In this document: positions 18,610 to 26,599 of the stretch, one piece after another | Position numbering within the stretch: the stretch's first letter is position 1 | Layout of the letters: the number at the start of each line of letters is the position of its first letter | Assembly (NCBI GenBank): GCA_963846475.1 | Contig: CAWJVZ010000004.1 | Coordinates: 4,216,001 to 4,280,000 of the forward strand | From: DASWJZ01 sp963846475 | Lineage (GTDB): Bacteria > Pseudomonadota > Alphaproteobacteria > Rhizobiales > Afifellaceae | Reading direction: 5' to 3' | Length of the DNA: 64,000 bases | Made by a program: the position numbers and the translations under genes | Notes under the pieces: model-generated | What the model was told of the DNA's origin: nothing | Databases searched by the model: none | The model's input: only the letters and a program-made list of their open reading frames with translations

Positions 18610-18834
18610 ATGCGGAACCCGATAGCGGCGGCGCTCCTGGCGCTCGGCATGGCCGTCGCCATTCCCGGACTCGACGTCTCCGCCCTGCTCAGCCCGTCGC
18701 CTGTCCCGAACCTCTCGCCGATTCCGGTGCAGAGCTGCTGCAAGGTGTGCCGCAAGGGCAAGGCCTGCGGCGACACCTGCATCTCGCGCGACAAGACGTG
18801 TCGTGTCGGCCGCGGCTGCGCCTGCGACGGCTGA
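18610..18834 (+). CDS. Small secreted cysteine-rich protein
   Basis: This 74-residue protein has a signal peptide (about 1-22) followed by a short linker and a 32-residue Cys-rich module: CCKVCRKGKACGDTC, then CRVGRGCACDG. Eight cysteines in so small a mature chain suggest a disulfide- or metal-stabilised fold. Similar CC.VC..GKACG..CI modules are widespread in alphaproteobacterial hypotheticals, but no function is known to me. GGGAG precedes the ATG. It is monocistronic. Confidence 0.75.
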   Translation: MRNPIAAALLALGMAVAIPGLDVSALLSPSPVPNLSPIPVQSCCKVCRKGKACGDTCISRDKTCRVGRGCACDG

Positions 18835-18850
18835 TCGCGCGGAGGAAGGC

Positions 18851-19234
18851 TCACGAGAAGCGGTATTCGACCTCGCCGAAGGAATCGACGGCGAAGGCGT
18901 AGAGGAAGCGGAGCGGCGCAGCGCCGGCATTGCTAATGCCGTGCTCGCAATTCCCGGGGATGAACACCGCCGTCCCCGCCGCTACCGGATGCTCGACGCC
19001 GTCCAGCGTGACGATGCCGCTCCCCTCCAGCACGTAATAGATCTCCGGCGGCGTGTGGCGGTGCAGGCCGAGCCAGCCGCCCGGCTGCAGCTCCGCGATG
19101 CCGGCGGTGAGCGCTTGGGTCGGCGTCTGATCGGCGCTGAACAAGGTGCGCCAGCCGACCCGGCCCTTCACGGGATCGTCCCATCCATCGAGCGTCTGCT
19201 CCTCGGTTCTGATGATGAGGGCGCTGGCGTTCAT
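18851..19234 (-). CDS. Cupin-domain protein
   Basis: This 127-residue single-domain cupin has metal-ligand motif 1 HRHTPPEIYYVLEGSG (His, His, Glu) and motif 2 IPGNCEHGISN (His), so the metal site appears complete. The ATG at 19234 has AGGGAG upstream. Small cupins of this type act as dioxygenases, isomerases or sensors; the substrate is not evident. It is convergent with the Cys-rich gene, with 16 bases between stops. Confidence 0.82.
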   Translation of the reverse strand: MNASALIIRTEEQTLDGWDDPVKGRVGWRTLFSADQTPTQALTAGIAELQPGGWLGLHRHTPPEIYYVLEGSGIVTLDGVEHPVAAGTAVFIPGNCEHGISNAGAAPLRFLYAFAVDSFGEVEYRFS

Positions 19235-19356
19235 TCGGTGTCTCCCTGAAATGCCAAGCTGATGAAGGCTCGCCTCGCGCCGGTCGAGCGGCAATGGGGG
19301 TAGATTTCGACCCGCTGCGATGGTGAATGCACGGCATTCGGGCGCAAATGCACCAA

Positions 19357-19415
19357 GCCCCGGAGAGCGGGGCAAAAGGGCGGCGGACAGAGTGCAACGT
19401 CAGGTCCGCCGCCCT
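19357..19415. other. Two strong hairpins in a 640-bp gene-free gap
   Basis: GCCCCG/CGGGGC (19357-19373) is followed by a perfect 12-bp stem AGGGCGGCGGAC/GTCCGCCGCCCT (19377-19388 and 19404-19415). The gap 19235-19877 lies between divergent genes, so these are not gene terminators. They could belong to a small RNA or a dispersed repeat. No ORF in the gap looks real. Confidence 0.45.
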
Positions 19416-19581
19416 TACCGTTCTTTGCGCGCGGAGAACGGTGCGGAGCGTCAGTGTCGTTTGGGGCGCCACCGCTCCGCAGCCTCACCTTACGTCATTT
19501 TCCTACGTCGGCAAGCCGACAATGGAGCCGGCTATCGATTGAGAGGTGGAATAGTGGATTGAGGGGCGACAAGCCGCCGAA

Positions 19582-19727
19582 GCGGGGCGCTTTCGGCGAG
19601 CGCCACCTTTGTTTTGTTTTCGCGAGGCGTCCTGAAGCGCCCCGCCTCCCTCCTCGAGAAGAGGAGGACCAGAGTTCTTCAATAGCCTCGGGCCGGTCAG
19701 GCCGCGGGACGATGAAACGTGCCCTCT
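19582..19727. repeat. Dispersed intergenic repeat, copy 1 (~145 bp)
   Basis: Starting at gcggggcgc and passing gcgaggcgt, cctcgggcc and gccgcgggacgat, this stretch matches 40577-40718 in the same order and orientation with scattered differences. It contains a GAGGAGG-rich hairpin. No coding potential is seen. It lies 150 bp before kduD. Confidence 0.65.
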
Positions 19728-19877
19728 GAGATCTCCCCGTCCGCGGCCGCTCATGCTAGCACCTGAGGCAGATGCGGCGTCTCGAAAGCATCCGCTCCCT
19801 TCCGCTGATCCGCTTCACAATGCCTGGCTGCCGCCGGGTAGGAACTTCCGCAGACCCGACAGGCAGGAGGCCCAGGC

Positions 19878-20648
19878 ATGTTCGATCCGGCGTCGTTCTC
19901 GCTGCACGGCAGCCGGGCGCTCGTCACAGGCGGCGCGACAGGAATCGGCGCGGCGATCTCCTACGCGCTGGCCGCCTGCGGGGCCGACGTGGCGGTGACC
20001 ATGCATCGGCGTGGTGCCGAGGAGGTTCTCGGCGCAATCCGCAAGCTGCACCGTAAGGGGGAAGCGATCGAGGCGGATCTGGAGGCGCTGACGGCCGAGA
20101 CGGCCGCGGCGCTGATCGACGAAGCGGAGGCGCGGCTCGGGCCGCTCGACATTCTCGTCAACAATGCCGGCATCATCCGGCGCGCCGAGGCGCTGGACCA
20201 TTCCTGGGCGGATTGGCGGTCGGTCATGGGCGTCGACCTCGAGGCGGTGTGGCTGCTGTCGCAGGCGGCCGGCCGGCGGATGGTGCCGCGCGGCCACGGC
20301 CGCATCGTCAACATCGCCTCGGTTTTGGCCTTTCAGGGCGGCATCCGCGTTCCGGGCTATGCCTCGGCCAAGCACGCCGTGATCGGCCTGACGCGGGCGC
20401 TGGCTAACGAATGGGCGGCGCACGGAATTGGCGTGAACGCCATCGCTCCGGGTTATGTCGTGACCGAGAACACCGCGGCGCTCCGCCAGGACGAGGCGCG
20501 CATGCGCGATCTCGTCGCGCGCATTCCGGCCGGCCGCTTCGCTGAGCCTGACGAGATCGCCGGCGCCGCCGTCTTCCTGGCCTCCCCCGCAGCGAGCTAC
20601 GTGAACGGCACGGTGCTGACGGTAGACGGCGGCTGGCTCGCCCGCTAG
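19878..20648 (+). CDS. kduD: 2-deoxy-D-gluconate 3-dehydrogenase (SDR family)
   Basis: This 256-residue classical short-chain dehydrogenase converts 2-dehydro-3-deoxy-gluconate-type intermediates in pectin/uronate breakdown. The NAD site is TGGATGIG (18-25), NNAG sits at 95-98, and the catalytic Ser148, Tyr161 and Lys165 are all present. The KduD-like segments are NNAGIIRR, ALANEWAAHGIGVNAIAPGY and VDGGWLAR. No other uronate genes are nearby, so a related sugar-acid substrate is possible. Confidence 0.85.
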   Translation: MFDPASFSLHGSRALVTGGATGIGAAISYALAACGADVAVTMHRRGAEEVLGAIRKLHRKGEAIEADLEALTAETAAALIDEAEARLGPLDILVNNAGIIRRAEALDHSWADWRSVMGVDLEAVWLLSQAAGRRMVPRGHGRIVNIASVLAFQGGIRVPGYASAKHAVIGLTRALANEWAAHGIGVNAIAPGYVVTENTAALRQDEARMRDLVARIPAGRFAEPDEIAGAAVFLASPAASYVNGTVLTVDGGWLAR

Positions 20649-20679
20649 GGCTGGCCGGGCAGTTTGCGGGGAGCCGGCC

Positions 20680-21807
20680 GTGCCGGAGACGGTCGACATT
20701 CTGATCATCGGCGGGGGCATCGCCGGGATCAGCCTGGCGGGGCGGCTGGCCGGGCGCGCCAGCGTGGCCGTCGTCGAGGCGGAAGAGCATATCGGCACGC
20801 ACGCCACCGGCCGCTCCGCGGCGATGCTGGTGGAGGCCTATGGGCCGCCGCCGATCCGCCGGCTGACCGCTATGAGCCGCTCGTTCTACGAAACCCCTCC
20901 CGATGGCTTTTCCGGCGCGCCGCTGTCCGGACCCCGCGGTGCCCTCGCCTATGCCGGCGAGGACCAGCTGGCCCGGCTGGAGCAGGAATTCGCGCTGGCG
21001 CGCGGCACCACCCACGTCGACTGGCTCGATGCCGGAGAGGTGCAAAAGCTCTGCCGGCTGCTGAGGCCCGGCGTGGCGGCGGCCGGCTTTCTGGAGCCCG
21101 GCGCGCTCGACCTCGACGCCAACGGGCTGCTGCAGGGTTTTGCCCGCATCGCGCAGCGGAACGGCGCGCGGATCCACAAGGGGGCGCCGATGCAGCGGCT
21201 CGAGCGGCAAAGCGGCGGCTGGCTTGTCGCCGCCGGCCGGGAGATCGCCTGCGGGATCGTCGTCGACGCGGCGGGCGCCTGGGCCGATGCGATCGCCGAC
21301 CTGGCCGGCGTCGCCCGCCGCAATCTGCAGCCCATGCGTCGCACCGCTGCGACCGTCGCCGTGCCTGCCGAATTCCAAGGTCTGGTTCCCGGACTGCCCC
21401 TGGTCGCCCCGGTCGACGAGAGTTTTTACTTCAAGCCGGATGCCGGCGCGCTGATGGTGAGCCTCTCCGACGAGACGCCGTCCGAGCCCTGCGACGCCTA
21501 TCCCGACGATTTCGATGTTGCGGTGGCGCTCGACCGCTTGCACGCGGCAACAATCGTGCCGCCCGTACGCCCCACCGCCGCCTGGGCCGGACTCAGGACC
21601 TTCGCTCCCGACCGTATTCCGGTCGTCGGCTTCGGTGCGGATATGCCCGGCTTCTTCTGGTACGCGGGGCAGGGCGGCTACGGCATCCAGACTGCCCCCG
21701 CTCTTTCGGCGCTGGCGGCCAAGTTGATCCTCGACGAGCCCCTCGACCGGATTGAGACGGAGCTCGCCGCAGCGCTCGACCCGGACCGCTTCAGGCAACG
21801 CGCCTGA
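20680..21807 (+). CDS. FAD-dependent D-amino-acid dehydrogenase (DauA-like)
   Basis: This 375-residue FAD oxidoreductase of the DAO family starts with GTG 20680. The Rossmann FAD motif is ILIIGGGIAGISLAGRLAG (8-26), and HATGRSAAMLVEAYG and ESFYFKPDAG match the pattern of catabolic D-arginine dehydrogenases. The C-terminal WAGLRTFAPDR and GQGGYGIQTAPA close the FAD site. It probably oxidises a D-amino acid to the 2-oxo acid, passing electrons to the respiratory chain. It follows kduD by 31 bases. Confidence 0.8.
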   Translation: MPETVDILIIGGGIAGISLAGRLAGRASVAVVEAEEHIGTHATGRSAAMLVEAYGPPPIRRLTAMSRSFYETPPDGFSGAPLSGPRGALAYAGEDQLARLEQEFALARGTTHVDWLDAGEVQKLCRLLRPGVAAAGFLEPGALDLDANGLLQGFARIAQRNGARIHKGAPMQRLERQSGGWLVAAGREIACGIVVDAAGAWADAIADLAGVARRNLQPMRRTAATVAVPAEFQGLVPGLPLVAPVDESFYFKPDAGALMVSLSDETPSEPCDAYPDDFDVAVALDRLHAATIVPPVRPTAAWAGLRTFAPDRIPVVGFGADMPGFFWYAGQGGYGIQTAPALSALAAKLILDEPLDRIETELAAALDPDRFRQRA

Positions 21808-21937
21808 GCAGAATCCGGCGCCGCCGACCACCCTTCCGCAGCCGGAACTTGACGCACCCTGGTAAGTTGCGCGCCTGCCATCGCGGCGCGAGAAGCAGGT
21901 TCTCTTCGCTAGAGTTTTCCCGGCGTCCGGCGCAAGG

Positions 21938-22237
21938 ATGCTGAACCGAGTGCGAGACGATTCCGTGGACAAACGCATCTCCCCGCGCCGCCGTATGCTG
22001 AAGCAAGGCAAGGTGGTCATGTCCGATTGGACGGTGATCGACTGCATCATCCGGGATTTGAGCGACACGGGCGCGCGGCTGGAATTCGCCGGACCGACCG
22101 AGCTGCCGCAGGAGTTTCGCCTTCTTGTCGTGTCGTCGAACCTGCTGATCCCCGCGGCGCTAGCCTGGCAGCGCGGCCTGGCCGCGGGCGTCCATTTCAC
22201 CGGCCCCGGACGCGACGCGCCGCCGCGAAAGTTCTAA
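21938..22237 (+). CDS. PilZ-domain protein
   Basis: This 99-residue single-domain protein has the c-di-GMP-binding signatures RRRMLKQG (R-x-x-x-R region) and DLSDTGARLEF (D/N-x-S-x-x-G). Single PilZ proteins act as c-di-GMP adaptors for motility, polysaccharide synthesis or cell-cycle control. The start may be ATG 21938 (AAGG upstream) or GTG 21965. It stands alone, and no target is evident nearby. Confidence 0.8.
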   Translation: MLNRVRDDSVDKRISPRRRMLKQGKVVMSDWTVIDCIIRDLSDTGARLEFAGPTELPQEFRLLVVSSNLLIPAALAWQRGLAAGVHFTGPGRDAPPRKF

Positions 22238-22366
22238 GCGCAATCAGATGCGGGGGCGGCTCAGCGCCGGGCCCGGTCTCCTTGCGGCGCGGCGTGGGGC
22301 AGATCGGTGACTGCGGAACCTTTTTCCGGGCGGTGCCTTCCTCCAGCAAGCAGAGAGGAGAGGGTG

Positions 22367-22747
22367 ATGGCGAGAGACCATCAATTCCAGTCGACCCCGC
22401 TCGCGGAGGATTACGAGGTCGGCGACGATTCCGACATGCCCGGCGATGACCAGCCAATCACTCAGGATGACATCGACGAAATCCTGAACTCGCCGAACGC
22501 CACCGTCGAGGAACGGCGCACCATGCTGCTTGAGCTGCTGGACGACATCGGCACCCGCAGAGGCATGGACGAGACCAACGAATACGACGGCTTGGCGGGG
22601 GAGATCGCTGCTGCGCTCGCCGCCCTCGAAGCTGCCGGCGACGGAATTGGCACGCCGGGCGCTTATGGTTTCGATCCGGACGACCGCGCTCAATCTCCGG
22701 ACGAGATCCTCGAGCGCCAGGAAGAAGAGGCGCGGGCGCCCGACTGA
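22367..22747 (+). CDS. Acidic soluble protein, unknown
   Basis: This 126-residue, very acidic protein (rich in Asp and Glu, with DDSDMPGDDQPITQDDIDEIL) is probably largely disordered at the ends with a helical centre (VEERRTMLLELLDDIGTRRG). The ATG at 22367 has AGAGGAG just upstream. I do not recognise a family. It precedes the lipid kinase by 59 bases. Confidence 0.65.
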   Translation: MARDHQFQSTPLAEDYEVGDDSDMPGDDQPITQDDIDEILNSPNATVEERRTMLLELLDDIGTRRGMDETNEYDGLAGEIAAALAALEAAGDGIGTPGAYGFDPDDRAQSPDEILERQEEEARAPD

Positions 22748-22806
22748 CCTTCCATAACTTTGCCGAGTGGGGAACGTCGCGCCCGCGGCGGGGTTGACGT
22801 GCCCGC

Positions 22807-23724
22807 ATGAACCTCACCCTCGTTCTCAATCCGCAAGCCGGCACGTTGCGCGGCCTCGATCCTCGCCAGGCGGCGGAAGATCTCGCCGGGATTTTTCGCG
22901 CGCACGGCCATAATGTGAAAACGGAGATTCACTCTGGCCGGGCCGCGATCGCGGCGATCGCCCGCGTTTGCCGCGAAAAGTCCTGTGACGGCGTCGTCGT
23001 CGGCGGCGGCGACGGCACCGTGTCGGCGGCCGCCTCGGCGGCTGCCCAAAGCGGGATGGCGCTCGGCATCCTGCCGCTCGGCACGATGAACCTGTTTGCC
23101 CGCTCGCTGGCAATTCCCCTCGACATGCGCGACGCCGCCGAGGCGCTTGCCGCCGGCCGCCGGTCGTCCGTCGATATCGGCGAGGTCAACGGCCGCTTCT
23201 TCATTCACCACGTCACGCTTGGGCTGCACCCGCGCATGATCCGCATCCGCGAACGGCTGAGCTACGGCTCCCGGCTCGGCAAGATCTGGGCGTCGATCCA
23301 GGCTTGGTGGATGGCCGTCCGCCAGCCGCCGCGGCTGGTTGCCAGCATCCGCGCCGACGGCCAGCGCTTCGACCGCCGCACGGCGGCCATCCTCGTCACC
23401 AACAATCCCTGGGGCGAGGGTCACCTGCCCTACGCAGACGATCTCAGGCAGGGCAAGCTCGGGCTTTACGTGACGACGTCGCGGCGTTGGCAGGATCTAT
23501 TGCAGCTCACCGCGCGCATGACGCTTGGCGAGATTGCCGAAAACCCTCTTCTGGAGAACTGGGAGGCCGAGGAGGTCGAGATCGCCCTGCCTCGCGATCG
23601 GATCAATGCGTCGGTCGACGGCGAGATCGTGTCGCTGGAGACTCCGCTCCGCATTGCGGTGCGCCGGCGTGGCCTGACGGTGCTGCGCCCCGCACCGGCC
23701 GAGCCGGCCCGCTCGGCGGCGTAG
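22807..23724 (+). CDS. Diacylglycerol-kinase-family lipid kinase
   Basis: This 305-residue kinase phosphorylates diacylglycerol, sphingosine or a related lipid at the membrane face. The N-terminal catalytic domain has LNPQAGTLRG and the nucleotide-binding VVGGGDGTVSAAASA (67-81), then ILPLGTMNLFAR. The C-terminal beta-sandwich ends with ASVDGEIVSLETPLRI, typical of YegS/BmrU. A weak EcfG-like site (GGAAC, 16 bases, GGTT) lies at 22773-22797, so stress induction is possible but not proved. Confidence 0.88.
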   Translation: MNLTLVLNPQAGTLRGLDPRQAAEDLAGIFRAHGHNVKTEIHSGRAAIAAIARVCREKSCDGVVVGGGDGTVSAAASAAAQSGMALGILPLGTMNLFARSLAIPLDMRDAAEALAAGRRSSVDIGEVNGRFFIHHVTLGLHPRMIRIRERLSYGSRLGKIWASIQAWWMAVRQPPRLVASIRADGQRFDRRTAAILVTNNPWGEGHLPYADDLRQGKLGLYVTTSRRWQDLLQLTARMTLGEIAENPLLENWEAEEVEIALPRDRINASVDGEIVSLETPLRIAVRRRGLTVLRPAPAEPARSAA

Positions 23725-23808
23725 GCCCTGCAGACATACTGTCGCGGCTAAGCACGGAACTGGGCGGGGTCGTTGGCGTTTGCATCGGCGAACGGAGGCG
23801 AGCGCATC

Positions 23809-23949
23809 ATGACCGAGGAGCTGAACAAGACCGAGGCCCGCCAGGGCGATCGGCGGCGCATGAACAGGAACGTCGTGCTGATCGGCACGCCGCTGGCTTT
23901 TATCCTCCTCGGCCTGCTCGCGCTGATCTGGATGAACTCGACCGGATAG
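23809..23949 (+). CDS. 46-residue single-pass membrane protein
   Basis: This short gene reads MTEELNKTEARQGDRRRMNR, then one hydrophobic helix (NVVLIGTPLAFILLGLLALIWM) and STG. GGAGG lies about 10 bases upstream. The charged N-terminus and single C-terminal helix suggest a tail-anchored small membrane protein. The function is unknown. It lies between the lipid kinase and the stress-response locus. Confidence 0.55.
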   Translation: MTEELNKTEARQGDRRRMNRNVVLIGTPLAFILLGLLALIWMNSTG

Positions 23950-24024
23950 TTCCGGCCCATCCGCTCCGCCCGACCCTGCGCCAGTTTCCAATCCGGCGGC
24001 GATTCAGATGACCGTCTGGATGTC

Positions 24025-24265
24025 CACAAAAACGAAAACCGGCGAGCGATGCTTGCCGGTTGGCGCTTTCCAGGAAGGGGCCCCGGCCGACCGCGAGGGG
24101 GAAGGGGGCATGAGGAGGAGGCCGGCCGGGGTAAAGCGCTGTCCACCATTCTCGTCATCGTGCTGCGGTCGGGAACACCGCTGCCGAAACCTGTTTGACG
24201 AGAGTGGCAGTCACCACTCTGCTTTTTCATGCCTCTCTGTTTGCAGATCGGAATGTCGAAGCAGG
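24025..24265 (-). ncRNA. Putative EcfG-dependent small RNA with C-rich loop
   Basis: Downstream (leftward) of a perfect EcfG promoter there is no convincing ORF but a structured transcript. There is a 7-bp hairpin at 24201-24220, then a long stem CCCCGGCC/GGCCGGGG (24081-24088 with 24124-24131) holding a 35-base loop that on the RNA strand is rich in CCUCC and CCCCC. A strong terminator stem AACCGGC/GCCGGTT (24037-24061) follows, with UUUUCGUUUUU after it. The C-rich loop could pair with Shine-Dalgarno sequences. The layout recalls GsrN of Caulobacter and anti-SD sRNAs of rhizobia. Homology is not established. Confidence 0.55.
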
Positions 24266-24270
24266 CGGAA

Positions 24271-24295
24271 AACGCCCTGCTTCAGGATCGGTTCC
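24271..24295 (-). promoter_or_regulatory. EcfG promoter facing away from nepR-ecfG
   Basis: On the minus strand GGAAC (24291-24295), a 16-base spacer and CGTT (24271-24274) match the EcfG consensus exactly. In many Rhizobiales the divergent partner at this position is phyR; here the transcript holds no phyR but the putative sRNA. Confidence 0.75.
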
Positions 24296-24427
24296 GGCCT
24301 TTTTAAATTTTTTTTTTGATGGTGCCTCGGCTGTGGCATCTTCGATGAAAATCGCCGGCGGAGAGATATCGCGCTAACCGTCCACTAACGATAACCGGAG
24401 CATTTTTATCGAAACTTGACCGGACCG

Positions 24428-24452
24428 GGAACGGGCGCGCGCCGCTGTCGTT
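24428..24452 (+). promoter_or_regulatory. EcfG promoter of nepR-ecfG
   Basis: GGAAC (24428-24432), a 16-base spacer and CGTT (24449-24452) form a perfect EcfG site about 100 bases before the nepR ATG. This shows autoregulation of the operon, as known for this locus in alphaproteobacteria. The gap 24296-24427 between the two promoters holds an A/T-rich stretch and no gene. Confidence 0.8.
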
Positions 24453-24555
24453 GAGACTTGCGCTAAAGAGCGTAGAGCCGCGGCAGGCGTTCTCCCGGGA
24501 AGGTCTTTTGAGCCGGCTGTTCCGCCGTCTCGCGTAACGCGCGTGGAGAACTTAT

Positions 24556-24792
24556 ATGGTGAAGGCTGGCCACGGCTCGGGGGACGCGCCGAAGGACAAG
24601 GGCACAAGAATGCGGACTGACACTCCCGGAGAATCTTCCAGGCGCGGCGGCGCCCAGATAGACCCGCGCATCCAGAACGAGATCGGAAAGCACCTGCGCG
24701 CCATCTACGACGACGTGATCAACGAGCCCGTGCCTTCGAAATTCATGGAGCTTCTGGAGAAGCTTGAGCGATCGACGACGCAGAAGAACTGA
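24556..24792 (+). CDS. nepR: NepR anti-sigma factor
   Basis: This 78-residue protein sequesters EcfG until phosphorylated PhyR releases it (partner switching). The conserved two-helix region is IQNEIGKHLRAIYDDVINEP, followed by VPSKFMELLEKLE, the NepR signature. The variable N-terminus is typical. GGAG precedes the ATG at 24556; an internal ATG at 24610 is possible. It is the first gene of the operon with ecfG (12 bases apart) and is driven by an EcfG promoter. phyR itself is not in the window. Confidence 0.92.
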   Translation: MVKAGHGSGDAPKDKGTRMRTDTPGESSRRGGAQIDPRIQNEIGKHLRAIYDDVINEPVPSKFMELLEKLERSTTQKN

Positions 24793-24804
24793 GGAGCGTC
24801 ATCG

Positions 24805-25353
24805 GTGACAGTCTCAAAAGCCCTGCGGGAGGATCTTCTCGCGTCGATCCCCAATCTGCGCGCCTTTGCCGTCTCGCTCGCCGGCAACAGCGAGCGCGCC
24901 GACGACCTCGTCCAGGAAACGCTGATGAAGGCCTGGGCGAAGTTCGACACCTTCCAGGAGGGCACCAACCTCCGTGCCTGGCTCTTCACTATCCTCCGCA
25001 ACGAATTCTACTCGCAGGTCCGCAAGCGCGGCCGCGAGGTCGAGGACGCCGAGGGCACCTACGCGGCGAGGCTCGCCTCGCAGCCCGCGCAGATCGGCCA
25101 TATGGACATGAGCGATTTCCGCGAAGCGCTGGCGCAGCTTCCTGCCGACCAGCGCGAGGCGCTGATCCTGGTCGGCGCGTCCGGCTTTTCCTACGAGGAG
25201 GCGGCCGACATCTGCGAATGCGCGGTCGGCACCATCAAGAGCCGGGTCAGCCGCGCCCGCACCCGGCTCGGCGAATTGCTTTCGCTGGAATCCGGCGAGA
25301 CCTACGGCGCCGATCCGATGTCGGCCAGCGTCATCACCCGCACCATCGCGTAA
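24805..25353 (+). CDS. ecfG: ECF sigma factor of the general stress response
   Basis: This 182-residue sigma factor of the ECF15/EcfG group starts at GTG 24805. Region 2 is LAGNSERADDLVQETLMKAW with FQEGTNLRAWLFTILRN, and region 4 is DQREALILVGASGFSYEEA with GTIKSRVSRARTRL. It directs transcription from GGAAC-N16/17-CGTT promoters, of which four perfect matches occur in this window. It is held inactive by NepR, encoded just upstream. It is convergent with the topoisomerase IB gene. Confidence 0.93.
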   Translation: MTVSKALREDLLASIPNLRAFAVSLAGNSERADDLVQETLMKAWAKFDTFQEGTNLRAWLFTILRNEFYSQVRKRGREVEDAEGTYAARLASQPAQIGHMDMSDFREALAQLPADQREALILVGASGFSYEEAADICECAVGTIKSRVSRARTRLGELLSLESGETYGADPMSASVITRTIA

Positions 25354-25369
25354 AACGCCGTTCCGGCCC

Positions 25370-26576
25370 TCAGGCCGGCGGCGAAGTCCTGGACGAGCGT
25401 CGCGAGCGGCTCGCGGTCGTCCTCTGCCATCTTAGCCGCCGTTCCGACCTGCTGCCCGGCCGGCTAGACTTCCCACGCGCTTTCTTCTGCGCTTCCTCGA
25501 TCGGCTGGGCGGCTTCGGCTATGGCCGCGAGCGGATCGCCTTTGCCGCCGACCGCGACCTCCAGGAACCGCATCAGCGCGGTCTCCGCCTTGTCCAGGCC
25601 GTTCCGCGTCATGCCCTTCAGCATGGCCTCCTGCAGCCGCTCCGCTTCGTAGGCCTGGATGACCAGCGGGTGCACGTAGCTGGAGCGCGCCACCGCCGGC
25701 GTGTTGGCCAGGCGCTCCGAGGTCTCCCGCATCACCGATGCAATAAGCCGCTTGCGGGCGCGTTCGCTGTCCGGGCAGCCCTCCTCGCAGAGCTTCGCGA
25801 GCGCCTGGGCTGAGGCGGCGAAGGTGCGGAAATCCTTCGCGGTCACCGGCGCGCCGGCGGCCTCGCGGAGGTAATTGTTCAGGTCGCGCGCGGAGAGGTA
25901 GCAGCAGCGGCCGTTCTCGTCCCGGAACGCGAAGAGCCGCTTCTTGCCGATCCGCTTCAGCTTGCGGAGCCGCGCCGGCAGCGACCGGGTCGCGGACGGT
26001 CTTGCGGATTTTCTTGCCGCTCTTGCCGGTGAAATTCAGCTCCACCTTCGTGCCGTTCAGCTGCACGTCGCGTCTTCAGGAGCGTCGTGGCGCCGCGGCC
26101 GCCGTCGTCGAGCGAGGCGGTGCTGTGGCCGGAGCGGAGCAGCGCGCGGTCGATCAGCCGGCCGGCCACCGCCGCGGCATAGCGGCGGTCGGTCTTGCGC
26201 CGCCGCAGATCCGCTTCCAGCCGCGCGCGGATTTTCGGCAGCGCGTTGCCGAAACGCAGCAGCCGCTCCGCCTTCAGCTTGTCGCGGATGGCGGTCCAGT
26301 CGTCATGGTAGCGGTATTGCAGGCGTCCCGAGATTGTCGCGGCCGATCGCCTGGAGATGCGCCTTCGGATCCTCGGCGATGCGGACGTCCGTCCAGGCCG
26401 GCGGCAGCACCAGTGCTTCGATTCGCGCCCGCACCTTTTCGGTCGCGGACGATGCGGCCCTTGGCGTCGAGATAGACGAAGCCGCGGCCGCTCTTGCGGC
26501 GGCCGATGCGGAGCTCCTCCGCTTGCACATAGCGGAGCCCGTGCCGCTCCGAGCGGGCGGCCAGATCTTCGGTCAT
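25370..26576 (-). pseudogene. DNA topoisomerase IB, four frame breaks
   Basis: The product would relax supercoiled DNA by nicking one strand through a Tyr intermediate. Segments in successive frames join into a poxvirus-like TopIB: N-terminal RSERHGLRYVQAEELRIGR, ALVLPPAWTDVRIAEDPKAH, GRLQYRYHDDWTAIRDKLKAERLLRFG (abridged), and GKSGKKIRKTVRDP, with the active Tyr in NTPAVARSSYVHP. One extra base occurs near each of 26440, 26326-26329, 26070/26071 and 25982. Removing them gives exactly 401 codons. All can be explained by a + strand C. A perfect EcfG promoter precedes the ATG at 26576, placing it in the stress regulon. Confidence 0.8.
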
Positions 26577-26599
26577 TGGCGGATTTCCCTTTCGCCCCT

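Noticed and set aside
20404..22200. 598-residue minus-strand frame
   Set aside because: It is antisense to the DauA-like oxidoreductase and the PilZ gene, with no recognisable domain and Arg/Gly-rich shadow composition.
22773..22797. Possible EcfG promoter before the lipid kinase
   Set aside because: The -35 is perfect but the -10 is GGTT, not CGTT. I mention it with the gene but do not list it as a site.
24173..24195. GGAAC followed by CTGTTTG at about EcfG spacing on the plus strand
   Set aside because: The -10 does not match CGTT, and a better-placed perfect site for nepR lies at 24428.
24201..24227. Hairpin followed by TTTTT on the plus strand, a possible terminator for the small membrane-protein gene
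   Set aside because: It is 250 bases past that gene's stop, and it reads equally well as the 5' hairpin of the minus-strand sRNA. I therefore did not call it as a terminator.
23748..24230. 160-residue minus-strand frame beginning MKKQSGDCHS downstream of the EcfG promoter
   Set aside because: The composition is Arg/Ser/Pro-rich shadow-like, it runs antisense through a small membrane-protein gene, and a strong terminator lies inside it at 24037-24061. A non-coding RNA fits better.
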